A stretch of 56,349 nucleotides of DNA from NCBI GenBank assembly GCA_019136675.1, contig JAGVTV010000055.1, forward strand, positions 1 through 56,349. The letters are read 5' to 3'. The DNA is from Bacteroidota bacterium (lineage in GTDB: Bacteria > Bacteroidota > Bacteroidia > Chitinophagales > Saprospiraceae). Shown piece by piece: positions 26,813 through 34,058 of this stretch. Under the pieces are notes generated by a model. It was not told the DNA's origin, ran no database searches, and saw only the letters and a program-made list of their open reading frames with translations. Position numbers and translations under genes: made by a program. Each line of letters opens with the position of its first letter. Position 1 is the stretch's first letter.

Positions 26813-27975
26813 TAAAAAAAAGGAAATACGGTCCCGTGTTTTTTGCCAAATTAACGATAGCCATATTTTGCTTTGTGGCTGCATTTGCCCCATTTATGGC
26901 CGGAGACAGCCCCATAGTATGCCTGAGTCAAGGAAGTTTATCTTTTCCCGCACTGTCCAAAGCTGAATCGGACCGGGAGTCATCAGGCATAATCTCACAT
27001 TGCCTCATCCCGCTCATCCCCTACCACCCTCAAAACATAGACAAACAAAATCAATCCGGCACGGGACCATTTTCAAAACAAAATGTGGCATCACTGAGGC
27101 AAAGGCATTGGCTGGGTACTGACAACTTAGGCAGAGATGTAGCCTCCGGCCTGATTCACGGCACTTCGACAGCCATGAAGATAGGCCTGCTGTCTGTCTT
27201 TGTATCTCTTTTACTGGGAATACCGGCAGGTATGGCTGCGGGTTATTACAAAAACCATCGGATAAGATTTAATATCCCGGGCCTGCTGACAGCCAGCTTT
27301 TTACTGCTTACGGCAGGGTTTTATCTGATTTACGAATTATTGATTTTCAGGAATTTACCCGCTTTGTTTTGCTTCGTTTTTATTCTCCTGATAACTGTAT
27401 GTGCCGGAATCAGCAAGATATTCCTAAGAAAGAGAGGCTTTCGCACGTTTTACTTTCCCCTTGATACCCTGTTGGTCAAAATCATTGAACTCAGAAAATC
27501 ATTACCGGGATTATTTATACTGCTGGCTATGACGTGCATTTTTACAGTACCGTCCGTGTGGAATGTTGTCCTGATTATATCGCTTCTAAGCTGGACAGAA
27601 TTTGCCCGTTACGCACGTGCCGAGACACTGGCTGTGAGCGAGGAAAACTATATTAAGAGTGCGGCCATGCTTGGGATATCCGATGCCGTGATCCTATTCA
27701 GGCACATCCTGCCCAATATACTTCCTACTATAGCGGTCATTGCCTGCTTTGGCATGGCCGGAGCAGTAATGACGGAGTCTGCACTTTCATTTCTAGGTAT
27801 CGGGCTGCCTGTAGAAGAGGTAACCTGGGGCAAAATGATGGCAGAAGGCCGCAATATGAGGTCATGGTGGCTGGTCGTATTTCCGGGACTGGCCATATTT
27901 ATACTCATTCTCTGCCTCAGCATACTGGCAGACCATTATAGCAGGACAATAAGGACATTACCTGCAGCAAACTGA
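26809..27975 (+). CDS. ABC importer permease, DppC/OppC type
   Basis: 388 residues from 'MIKKRKYGPVFFAKLTIAIF'; this start overlaps the DppB-type stop (ATGA). The N-terminal TM and a long loop lead to the family motif 'HWLGTDNLGRDVASGLIHGT'. Two extra hydrophobic stretches (around 'LLTASFLLLTAGFYLIYELL') sit inside the core. The EAA loop is 'YIKSAAMLGISDAVILFRHI', and the tail is 'ESALSFLGIGLPVEEVTWGK', as expected for DppC. It pairs with the preceding permease. The core's extra membrane segments and the missing ATPase genes are the unusual points. Confidence 0.88.
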   Translation: MIKKRKYGPVFFAKLTIAIFCFVAAFAPFMAGDSPIVCLSQGSLSFPALSKAESDRESSGIISHCLIPLIPYHPQNIDKQNQSGTGPFSKQNVASLRQRHWLGTDNLGRDVASGLIHGTSTAMKIGLLSVFVSLLLGIPAGMAAGYYKNHRIRFNIPGLLTASFLLLTAGFYLIYELLIFRNLPALFCFVFILLITVCAGISKIFLRKRGFRTFYFPLDTLLVKIIELRKSLPGLFILLAMTCIFTVPSVWNVVLIISLLSWTEFARYARAETLAVSEENYIKSAAMLGISDAVILFRHILPNILPTIAVIACFGMAGAVMTESALSFLGIGLPVEEVTWGKMMAEGRNMRSWWLVVFPGLAIFILILCLSILADHYSRTIRTLPAAN

Positions 27976-27989
27976 CCGACAGACATGCT

Positions 27990-28190
27990 TCAGGACTTGG
28001 CCTGAGACTTCATCTTCTTTTTCTGCTTATTGGACCAGAGTGAAGATTTCCCCCTCTTGGTAGATTCCATATCGGGATTGTTGTACTTCTCTTCAAGGCC
28101 GCACCCTTCCTTTGTCTTACAGGATTCCAGAGGTGTAATACTGCCCCATACTATAAAAACCCAAAACAATATTCTTACTTTACTTTTCAA
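27990..28190 (-). CDS. Small predicted lipoprotein, unknown function
   Basis: 66 residues from a TTG start. A perfect -7 box lies 20 bases upstream, so the longer frame (81 codons) would begin before transcription starts. The N-terminus is positively charged, then hydrophobic ('VRILFWVFIVWGSI'), and ends in 'LESC', a plausible lipobox. The mature ~40 residues are small, Cys- and Lys-rich ('KTKEGCGLEEKY', 'KRGKSSLWSNKQKKKMK'). I recall short Bacteroidota proteins with a similar basic 'RGKS.L' tail but know no function. It is convergent with the permease operon, 14 bases apart. Confidence 0.55.
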   Translation of the reverse strand: MKSKVRILFWVFIVWGSITPLESCKTKEGCGLEEKYNNPDMESTKRGKSSLWSNKQKKKMKSQAKS

Positions 28191-28209
28191 AATGATAGAT
28201 TTGATTGGC

Positions 28210-28217
28210 CAAATATA
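28210..28217 (-). promoter_or_regulatory. Putative -7 promoter box for the small lipoprotein
   Basis: The minus strand reads TATATTTG, an exact TAnnTTTG match, 20 bases before the proposed TTG start. No clear -33 at standard spacing. Confidence 0.45.
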
Positions 28218-28329
28218 GAAATTTCTGATAAACAAGTCAGCAGACTCAAAAGATTTGAAAATTTAAATATATAACTAAAATCAATTATGCACCGATATGT
28301 TAGCAAAAAGATAGCGTCATAAATTTTTG

Positions 28330-28354
28330 AATTAAAAATTATAAATTAAAAATT
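28330..28354. repeat. Short AT-rich direct repeat upstream of HU
   Basis: The 11-mer AATTAAAAATT occurs twice, 14 bases apart start to start, just upstream of and touching the HU -33 element. It may act as an UP-like element or a curved-DNA site. It could also be chance in an AT-rich stretch. Confidence 0.5.
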
Positions 28355-28385
28355 GCACATATATGACTCAAATTGCTTAGATTTG
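28353..28385 (+). promoter_or_regulatory. Bacteroidota promoter for HU
   Basis: TTG (-33) and TAGATTTG (-7) are separated by 22 bases. The HU ATG is ~39 bases downstream. Confidence 0.6.
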
Positions 28386-28423
28386 TGGCTCTAAAATTAA
28401 TTAATTAAATTAAACATTACAAA

Positions 28424-28696
28424 ATGAACAAAGGAGATCTAATCAATTCAGTTGCGGATGCTGCTGGTATCTCTAAGGCACAGGCAGGCAACGCCATTGA
28501 CGCAGTTTTCAATGGCATAGAGAAGGCCCTTAAGGGAGGCGACAAAGCATCATTTATTGGATTCGGTACTTTTTCTACTTCACACAAGCCAGCCAGGGAA
28601 GGAAGGAACCCATCTACCGGAAAAACCATCAAGATAGCAGCCAAGACTTCTGTTAAATTCAAAGCAGGAAAATCACTGACTGACTCAGTCAACTAA
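28424..28696 (+). CDS. HU family DNA-binding protein
   Basis: 90 residues, exactly the family length. The helical dimerisation half starts 'MNKGDLINSVADAAGISKAQ'. Next come 'FIGFGTFSTSHKPAREGRNP' and the DNA-binding arm 'GRNPSTGKTIKIAAK', including the Pro that intercalates at the arm tip. It ends 'VKFKAGKSLTDSVN'. It bends and compacts DNA as a homodimer on the nucleoid. It is monocistronic, with its own promoter and a strong terminator on either side. Confidence 0.97.
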   Translation: MNKGDLINSVADAAGISKAQAGNAIDAVFNGIEKALKGGDKASFIGFGTFSTSHKPAREGRNPSTGKTIKIAAKTSVKFKAGKSLTDSVN

Positions 28697-28734
28697 TCTT
28701 TCTGAACTTAATTCTGTTTTCAATATTTTAGCAT

Positions 28735-28773
28735 AAAAGGCGGTTTTCAGCAATGAGAGCCGCCTTTTTTTTT
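28735..28773 (+). terminator. Rho-independent terminator after HU
   Basis: AAAGGCGG pairs with CCGCCTTT across a 16-base loop, followed by a run of T residues. It reaches the end of the convergent glycosyltransferase gene. Confidence 0.85.
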
Positions 28774-29885
28774 CATTTAACCTGTCTTCCCTTCCATTGG
28801 TATTCTGAGGGAAACAAAGCCATGGTCCCGGCGTACAGGATGTAACCCGTGTATATAAAGAAAGCCGGGAAAAACGACCTCAATACCCCTGAATGGCCGT
28901 AATAACCGGCAAGGGCCCTGAGCATAAAGTAATCTGCCGCTGCCTTTAGCACGATGAAACAAAGGGCATATATTCCAAAATCCGAGGGCTTAGCAATTCC
29001 TGCCACAAGTATTATTACCAAAAGGAGGTTGACAAAAAAGACAAAGGCCTGAATAGTCTTGACGTACAAATCAGAGGTCATAAGTGACTTTGTGGCCCAC
29101 CTTGTCCGCTGTCTTAAAAAATCTGCCCAGGATTTTTCTGCTTTTGTGGTCACCAAAGCCTGTTTATCCTTGATGAAACCTATGCTTCCGGAAAACTTCC
29201 CAGCCATAGCCTGAACAAGGAAAATGTCATCACCTGATGCATATTCCTGATCCCGGGAGTCTTTTAGTCCAGCTGCCACAGAGGGTTTATAGGACATATT
29301 GGCACCGTTGGCGAGGAAAAACAAATCCCGGCTGATGCCGCAAGAGGTTACCGCCATGGTCATGGCAAAATCCATCCATTGAAAATCGGCCAATATGCTG
29401 CCGTCCGTCTCTGGCAAAACCGTGGCTGTATTCAGGTACTTTCGTGAATCGTAATAATTTGAAGCATGGCTTTTAATCCACTGACTGCCAGCCCTGCAGT
29501 CTCCGTCCGTGCAAAGCACAAAGTCAAATCCCGCCATGGAAAGCCCTTCGGAAATAGCTGCTTTTTTCCCGGTTTTATTGGCCGGAAGGCTAATAATTTT
29601 CAGGTTACTTATACTACAGTCTATCGCTTTCAGTACCGTGCTGTCCGTACTGTGATCGTCTATAAGCAGGATTTCGTATTTGTCCTTAGGGTAATCATTG
29701 TCCTTTATGGATTGCAGGCAGGTTAATATGTTATCTTCTTCATTTCGTACCGGTATTAGGATGCTTACCCCCGGCAGCGGATCTGCGACATGACTCAGCA
29801 CCTCTTTGGTACCTTTCCATCCGGCATATACCCAGCGAATAAGCAGTAAATAGCATGCTGCAACAAGAAATACCGGCCAGACCAA
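28773..29885 (-). CDS. Glycosyltransferase family 2, membrane-associated
   Basis: 370 residues from a TTG; no ATG is available between the preceding stop and the first conserved residues. It has an N-terminal TM anchor. The GT-A core follows: 'GVSILIPVRNEEDNI', 'YEILLIDDHSTDSTV', the DxD-like 'VLCTDGDCRAGSQWI', and the acceptor motif 'LRQRTRWATKS' (the (Q/R)xxRW element of processive GT2 enzymes). About three C-terminal TM segments end the protein. It likely builds or extends an envelope polysaccharide or glycolipid at the inner membrane. It follows a small membrane-protein gene by 11 bases, so they are probably co-expressed. Confidence 0.88.
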   Translation of the reverse strand: MVWPVFLVAACYLLLIRWVYAGWKGTKEVLSHVADPLPGVSILIPVRNEEDNILTCLQSIKDNDYPKDKYEILLIDDHSTDSTVLKAIDCSISNLKIISLPANKTGKKAAISEGLSMAGFDFVLCTDGDCRAGSQWIKSHASNYYDSRKYLNTATVLPETDGSILADFQWMDFAMTMAVTSCGISRDLFFLANGANMSYKPSVAAGLKDSRDQEYASGDDIFLVQAMAGKFSGSIGFIKDKQALVTTKAEKSWADFLRQRTRWATKSLMTSDLYVKTIQAFVFFVNLLLVIILVAGIAKPSDFGIYALCFIVLKAAADYFMLRALAGYYGHSGVLRSFFPAFFIYTGYILYAGTMALFPSEYQWKGRQVK

Positions 29886-29896
29886 AATGATGTCAG

Positions 29897-30382
29897 TTAT
29901 TTAAACATTTCATCGTAGTCATTGGACTGGGGTTGCCTCACTGGTTCCTTCTTTTTGTTTACAGGGGGCAGCTCCAGAAAACTGTCATCCTCTTCTGTTA
30001 CTTCCTCGTATTCTGTATAGGTATTGCGTTCCTTTTCCATTTTGTTGAGGGCATTTTTGACAGACCTTTTTCCAATGGCTTTGACAAAAAGAAATCCCGC
30101 AACGACCGGATAGCCAAAAAATATGAGCAGCAGGGCTGCGATACCCATGAGCGGGTTTTCCTGCAGTAGCTTCCAGACAAACTTAAGAAAGTCAGTCACT
30201 ACCCTGTGGTCAATGATGAGCGTGGCTATGAGCAGCACAGGTGCCACCCATGAAAGCAGCCAAAAGACCCCTTTGGCCACAAAAAAAAGAATAGTAAAAA
30301 AGACTGCAAGAATCAATAATGGCCCAAGAAAACCAAAAGGTCCGTTTGAACCCCCTACCCTGAATTCTTTATATTCCGTCAT
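29897..30382 (-). CDS. Conserved-looking small membrane protein, unknown function
   Basis: 161 residues from 'MTEYKEFRVGGSNGPFGFLG'; the longer frame adds an improbable 25-residue leader. About three TM segments are visible ('LLILAVFFTILFFVA', 'LLSWVAPVLLIATLII', 'GIAALLLIFFGYPVVAGFLF'). A charged cytoplasmic tail follows, rich in E, K and P and ending 'SNDYDEMFK'. I do not recognise the family. Its stop lies 11 bases before the GT2 gene, suggesting one transcript; an accessory role in the same envelope process is an inference only. Confidence 0.7.
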   Translation of the reverse strand: MTEYKEFRVGGSNGPFGFLGPLLILAVFFTILFFVAKGVFWLLSWVAPVLLIATLIIDHRVVTDFLKFVWKLLQENPLMGIAALLLIFFGYPVVAGFLFVKAIGKRSVKNALNKMEKERNTYTEYEEVTEEDDSFLELPPVNKKKEPVRQPQSNDYDEMFK

Positions 30383-30556
30383 ATCTGTTATGCTAAAATT
30401 GTTGAACAGATTAATAACACATGTAGTTCTGTTTAAGTTCTTTTTACAAAATAACAATCCTTAATTTTTGAAATATCCAACCGGACGAAAACAAAAATTG
30501 AAAAAATTAACTAGATTTCGGAATATTTCAAATACCAGCTAATTAGATCTGCGATC

Positions 30557-32563
30557 ATGTATAAACATATGTTAAGTCCGCTGGACCTGGGATGGGTGAC
30601 CTTAAAAAACCGGGTTCTTATGGGCTCAATGCACACAAACCTGGAGGAAATACCCGGAGGTTTTGAAAGGGCCGCCGTCTATTATGCCGAGAGGGCAAAA
30701 GGACGGGCAGGACTTATCGTGACAGGCGGGATATCGCCCAATACAGAAGGCTGCGTGGGTCCTGGAAGTGCAATGCTTACGGATACCACACAAGTGGCAC
30801 ATCACCGACTCATTACAGATGCTGTACACCGCGAAGACGGACTCGTATGTATGCAGATCCTTCATGCTGGCAGGTACGGATATCATCCCAAAATCGTCGC
30901 ACCTTCTGAGCTGCAGGCGCCTATAAGCTACTTTAAGCCGAGGGCAATGACCGAAGAGGATATACAAAGGACCATTGCAGATTTTGTAAACTGCACTCTG
31001 CTGGCTAAGGAAGCAGGTTATGACGGAGTGGAGATCATGGGATCAGAAGGATACCTTATTAACCAGTTTATCGCTCCACGCACCAACCAGCGGCAAGACA
31101 ACTGGGGAGGCAGCTTTGAAAACAGAATAAGGTTTGCCGTCGAAACAGTGCAAAAATGCCGCGAGGCTGCAGGTAAGGAGTTTATCATCATATACAGGCT
31201 GTCCATGCTTGACCTGGTGGAGGGCGGCAGCACATGGCAGGAAGTAGCAGAGCTCGGCCGGCAAATAAGCAGAGGAGGGGCCACCATGATCAATACCGGC
31301 ATCGGCTGGCATGAAGCCCGGATACCCACCATAGGCAGCATGGTACCAAGAAAGGCCTTTGCCTGGGTTACAGCCAAGCTTAAAAAAGAACTGGATATAC
31401 CCCTTATTGCTGTCAACAGAATCAATTCGCCGGCTGTTGCTGAAGAAATCCTGGCCAACGGTGACGCCGACATGGTTTCTATGGCACGGCCGTTTCTGGC
31501 AGATCCTGATATAGTACTCAAAGCCATTGAGGGCCGGCCAGATGAGATCAATACCTGTATAGCCTGTAATCAGGCCTGTCTGGATCATACCTTCCAGATG
31601 AAGATCTCCTCCTGCCTCGTCAATCCCCGTGCCTGTCATGAAACGGAATTGAACTACCTGCCCGCAGCAGAGGTAAAACGTCTGGCAGTAGTAGGTGCCG
31701 GACCTGCGGGCCTGGCATTCAGCCATGTGGCAGCCATGAGAGGCCACAGGGTCACTCTTTTTGAAGCCGATGACAAAATAGGCGGACAATTTAATCTGGC
31801 CAAAATGGTCCCCGGCAAAGAAGAGTATGCAGAAACCATCCGGTATTTTTCGGCCATGTTAAGCAAGTACAATGTAGAAGTGCAGCTGCGTACAAGGGCT
31901 GATGCTGCCATGCTCAGTTCAGGTGACTTTGATGAAGTCATCCTGGCCAACGGCATCATACCGCGGGTGCCTGACATAAACGGGATAAATCATCATTCGG
32001 TTATTTCCTATGTCGACCTGTTAAGCGGTAAAAAAGAGGCGGGGAAAAGAGTTGCCATCATTGGTGCCGGGGGTATAGGTTTTGACGTGGCCGAATACCT
32101 GTTGGGCCGCCATGAAGACGAGGACATAAGTGCGTTTTGTGCCGAATGGGGCATCGATCTTTCATTCAGCGAAAGAGGAGGGATCACCACTCCGGCCCAA
32201 AAACCAGTCAGGGAAATCTACCTTCTGAAAAGATCAGCAGGGAAACACGGTGCTACTTTGGGCAAGACAACGGGTTGGATCCACAAGGCAAGTCTGGCTG
32301 CCGCCGGCGTCACCATGCTGAGCGAGGTCAGTTATGTGCGTGCAGATGACGAAGGATTGCATATTGAGGTAAAAGGGGTAACTCAGCTTCTACCGGTTGA
32401 TACTATTGTAGTTTGTGCAGGCCAGGATCCTGACCGTACGCTGTTTGATATGTTAAGTGGTTCCGGAAAAACCTGCCTTCTGCTGGGAGGTGCAAAAATC
32501 GCTGAAGAGCTTGATGCAAAAAGGGCCATTGATGAGGCTTGCCGGCTGGCAGCAGTAATTTGA
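30557..32563 (+). CDS. fadH: FadH-like 2,4-dienoyl-CoA reductase / NADH:flavin oxidoreductase
   Basis: 668 residues, the normal length for the FMN/4Fe-4S/FAD family. The N-terminal Old-Yellow-Enzyme barrel has 'MLSPLDLGWVTLKNRVLMGS', 'VCMQILHAGRYGYHP' and 'GYDGVEIMGSEGYLINQFIA'. A cluster motif 'CIACNQACLDHTF' with a following Cys ('SSCLVNPRAC') holds the 4Fe-4S. Two Rossmann motifs ('LAVVGAGPAGLAFSH', 'VAIIGAGGIGFDVAEYL') bind FAD and NAD(P)H. It would reduce 2,4-dienoyl-CoA in beta-oxidation of unsaturated fatty acids. Related enoate reductases share this layout, so the substrate is not certain. It has a terminator after it. Confidence 0.88.
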   Translation: MYKHMLSPLDLGWVTLKNRVLMGSMHTNLEEIPGGFERAAVYYAERAKGRAGLIVTGGISPNTEGCVGPGSAMLTDTTQVAHHRLITDAVHREDGLVCMQILHAGRYGYHPKIVAPSELQAPISYFKPRAMTEEDIQRTIADFVNCTLLAKEAGYDGVEIMGSEGYLINQFIAPRTNQRQDNWGGSFENRIRFAVETVQKCREAAGKEFIIIYRLSMLDLVEGGSTWQEVAELGRQISRGGATMINTGIGWHEARIPTIGSMVPRKAFAWVTAKLKKELDIPLIAVNRINSPAVAEEILANGDADMVSMARPFLADPDIVLKAIEGRPDEINTCIACNQACLDHTFQMKISSCLVNPRACHETELNYLPAAEVKRLAVVGAGPAGLAFSHVAAMRGHRVTLFEADDKIGGQFNLAKMVPGKEEYAETIRYFSAMLSKYNVEVQLRTRADAAMLSSGDFDEVILANGIIPRVPDINGINHHSVISYVDLLSGKKEAGKRVAIIGAGGIGFDVAEYLLGRHEDEDISAFCAEWGIDLSFSERGGITTPAQKPVREIYLLKRSAGKHGATLGKTTGWIHKASLAAAGVTMLSEVSYVRADDEGLHIEVKGVTQLLPVDTIVVCAGQDPDRTLFDMLSGSGKTCLLLGGAKIAEELDAKRAIDEACRLAAVI

Positions 32564-32630
32564 CTCCTGCGTTCGAAAGCAGCAAACGTCACCGTTATTG
32601 GCTTATGCTTCCGATATGGGCTAAAAAGCA

Positions 32631-32665
32631 AAAAGGGCAGTGAACTGTATGTCCGCCGCCCTTTT
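32631..32665. terminator. Bidirectional terminator between fadH and rplI
   Basis: AAAAGGGC pairs perfectly with GCCCTTTT. A/T-rich flanks on both sides would allow it to end both convergent transcripts. Confidence 0.75.
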
Positions 32666-32687
32666 ATATCTGAATTGACTGCTGAAA

Positions 32688-33134
32688 TTATTCCTGAATT
32701 AGTTCAAAGTTAACTTTGGCAGTGAGTTCCTTATGGAGGTGGAGGTCAGCTGTATAAGTACCGAGTTCCTTTACCTCTTCCGGCAGGTGAATCTTTTTAC
32801 GCTCGATATCAAGATCGAACTGCTCCTTCAGTGCCTGTGCCAACTGAACATTGGTCACACTACCGAAGATCTTACCTGTAGTACCGGCCTTAACACCTAT
32901 TCGCAGTGTCTGACCTTCGAGCTTGGCAGCCATAGCCTTGTATTCGTCAAGCCTTACTGCTTCTCTGGCCTCTTCATCAGCAATGATCTGGTCCCTCTTT
33001 GTCCTGTTGACAGCGTTGGCATTGACAGCAAGTCCCTGTGGTATCAGGTAATTCCTGCCATATCCGGGCTTAACTTTTACTATCTCGTGCTTATCGCCCA
33101 GCTTATCTATATCCTTTAAAAGTATTACTTCCAT
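32688..33134 (-). CDS. rplI: Ribosomal protein bL9
   Basis: 148 residues, the standard length. The N-terminal signature 'MEVILLKDIDKLGDKHEIV' is followed by the L9 motif 'VKPGYGRNYLIPQGLAV'. A long central helix and the C-terminal domain 'GKIFGSVTNVQLAQAL' complete it. It binds 23S rRNA near the L1 stalk. It is last in the rpsF-rpsR-rplI operon, 18 bases after rpsR. Confidence 0.97.
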   Translation of the reverse strand: MEVILLKDIDKLGDKHEIVKVKPGYGRNYLIPQGLAVNANAVNRTKRDQIIADEEAREAVRLDEYKAMAAKLEGQTLRIGVKAGTTGKIFGSVTNVQLAQALKEQFDLDIERKKIHLPEEVKELGTYTADLHLHKELTAKVNFELIQE

Positions 33135-33152
33135 TTTTCTAGATTTTGAAGA

Positions 33153-33419
33153 TTATTTTAAAAGGTCGGTTACATATGGAAGGATGGCCAGATGCCTTGC
33201 CCTCTTGACAGCCACAGCTACCAGCTTCTGGTATTTCAGTGAGTTGCCGGTAATCCTCCTGGGAAGAAGTTTTCCTTGTTCGTTAACAAACTGGAGCAGA
33301 AATTCCTGATCCTTGTAATCAATGTATTTGATACCGTACTTCTTAAATCTGCAGTACTTTTTTCTTTGCTGACCCAGTGTAGGATTGCTAAGAAATTTTA
33401 TATCGTCTCTGGTTGCCAT
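33153..33419 (-). CDS. rpsR: Ribosomal protein bS18
   Basis: 88 residues. The central motif 'CRFKKYGIKYIDYKDQEFLL' is followed by 'LLPRRITGNSLKYQKLVAVA' and 'KRARHLAILPYV', all diagnostic for bS18. It binds the 30S platform as a heterodimer with bS6. It is the middle gene of the operon. I see only one Cys in the N-terminal part, so a zinc-binding form is not indicated. Confidence 0.97.
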   Translation of the reverse strand: MATRDDIKFLSNPTLGQQRKKYCRFKKYGIKYIDYKDQEFLLQFVNEQGKLLPRRITGNSLKYQKLVAVAVKRARHLAILPYVTDLLK

Positions 33420-33454
33420 TTTCTGATCTTTTTAATTGTTATTCAAGCTTTTAT

Positions 33455-33940
33455 TTATTCTTCCTCACTGTGGGCCATTACAACTGGTGCTTCGATGACG
33501 GGCTCAGGCTGTATAATCTCTACAGGGGGAGCTACAGGTGCAGCAGCTGCAACCTCGGAACCTGAAGCATCTGAGGGTTTTTTCTTGGATTCCTTTTTCT
33601 TGTAGGCACTGATCTTGCCGGTTCTTCTGTCCTCGTTGTACTTGATGCCATACTTGTCCAGTTTTACAGTAAGGAATCTCATGATCCTCTCGTCCCTCCT
33701 GAGGGCTAGTTCGGCCTTGCCGATCACAGAGCCTACAGGTGAGGTAAACTCGATACAATAATAAACTCCTGAAGATTTTTTGTTGAGAGGGTAAGCAAGC
33801 TGCCTGAGTCCCATCTCATTTACGTGCACGATATCGCAACCCTGATCCTTGAGCAGGGACTGGTATGTGCTCGCTGTCGTTTTGATTTCGTCACCTGACA
33901 GAACGGGATCGATGACGAAAGTAACTTCATAATGATTCAT
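33455..33940 (-). CDS. rpsF: Ribosomal protein bS6 with an acidic, Ala/Pro-rich tail
   Basis: 161 residues. The conserved bS6 fold covers ~1-115 ('NHYEVTFVIDPVLSGDEI', 'GLRQLAYPLNKKSSGVYYCI', 'LRRDERIMRFLTVKL'). After a lysine-rich linker, a ~45-residue low-complexity tail rich in A, P, V and E ends 'HSEEE', longer than the classic ~100-130-residue protein. Acidic tails occur in some bS6 proteins, where Glu residues may also be added by RimK; whether that happens here is unknown. It is first in the operon, with a promoter and a 5' hairpin upstream. Confidence 0.95.
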   Translation of the reverse strand: MNHYEVTFVIDPVLSGDEIKTTASTYQSLLKDQGCDIVHVNEMGLRQLAYPLNKKSSGVYYCIEFTSPVGSVIGKAELALRRDERIMRFLTVKLDKYGIKYNEDRRTGKISAYKKKESKKKPSDASGSEVAAAAPVAPPVEIIQPEPVIEAPVVMAHSEEE

Positions 33941-33984
33941 AAAAAATTTGAAGTAATTTGATGGATTAATAAATGATAAAAACT

Positions 33985-34001
33985 CCGAAACTGAATTTCG
34001 G
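33985..34001 (-). promoter_or_regulatory. Hairpin at the 5' end of the rpsF mRNA
   Basis: CCGAAA pairs with TTTCGG around a 5-base loop. It begins at or within a few bases of the expected transcription start. S6:S18-binding leader structures that carry a CCG element are known upstream of rpsF in many bacteria. This hairpin is much simpler than those, so autoregulation is only a suggestion. Confidence 0.35.
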
Positions 34002-34005
34002 GCTG

Positions 34006-34034
34006 CAAAAGTAAGACAATACTTTGATATACAA
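34006..34034 (-). promoter_or_regulatory. Bacteroidota promoter for the rpsF-rpsR-rplI operon
   Basis: Minus-strand TTG (-33) and TACTTTTG (-7) are separated by 18 bases, just upstream of the leader hairpin. Confidence 0.65.
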
Positions 34035-34058
34035 AAATATGCGGATCCTTTTTTCCTT

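Noticed and set aside
28330-28354. AT-rich direct repeat considered as a CRISPR or mobile-element end
   Set aside because: Only two 11-base copies, no spacer regularity, no transposase gene and no target-site duplication.
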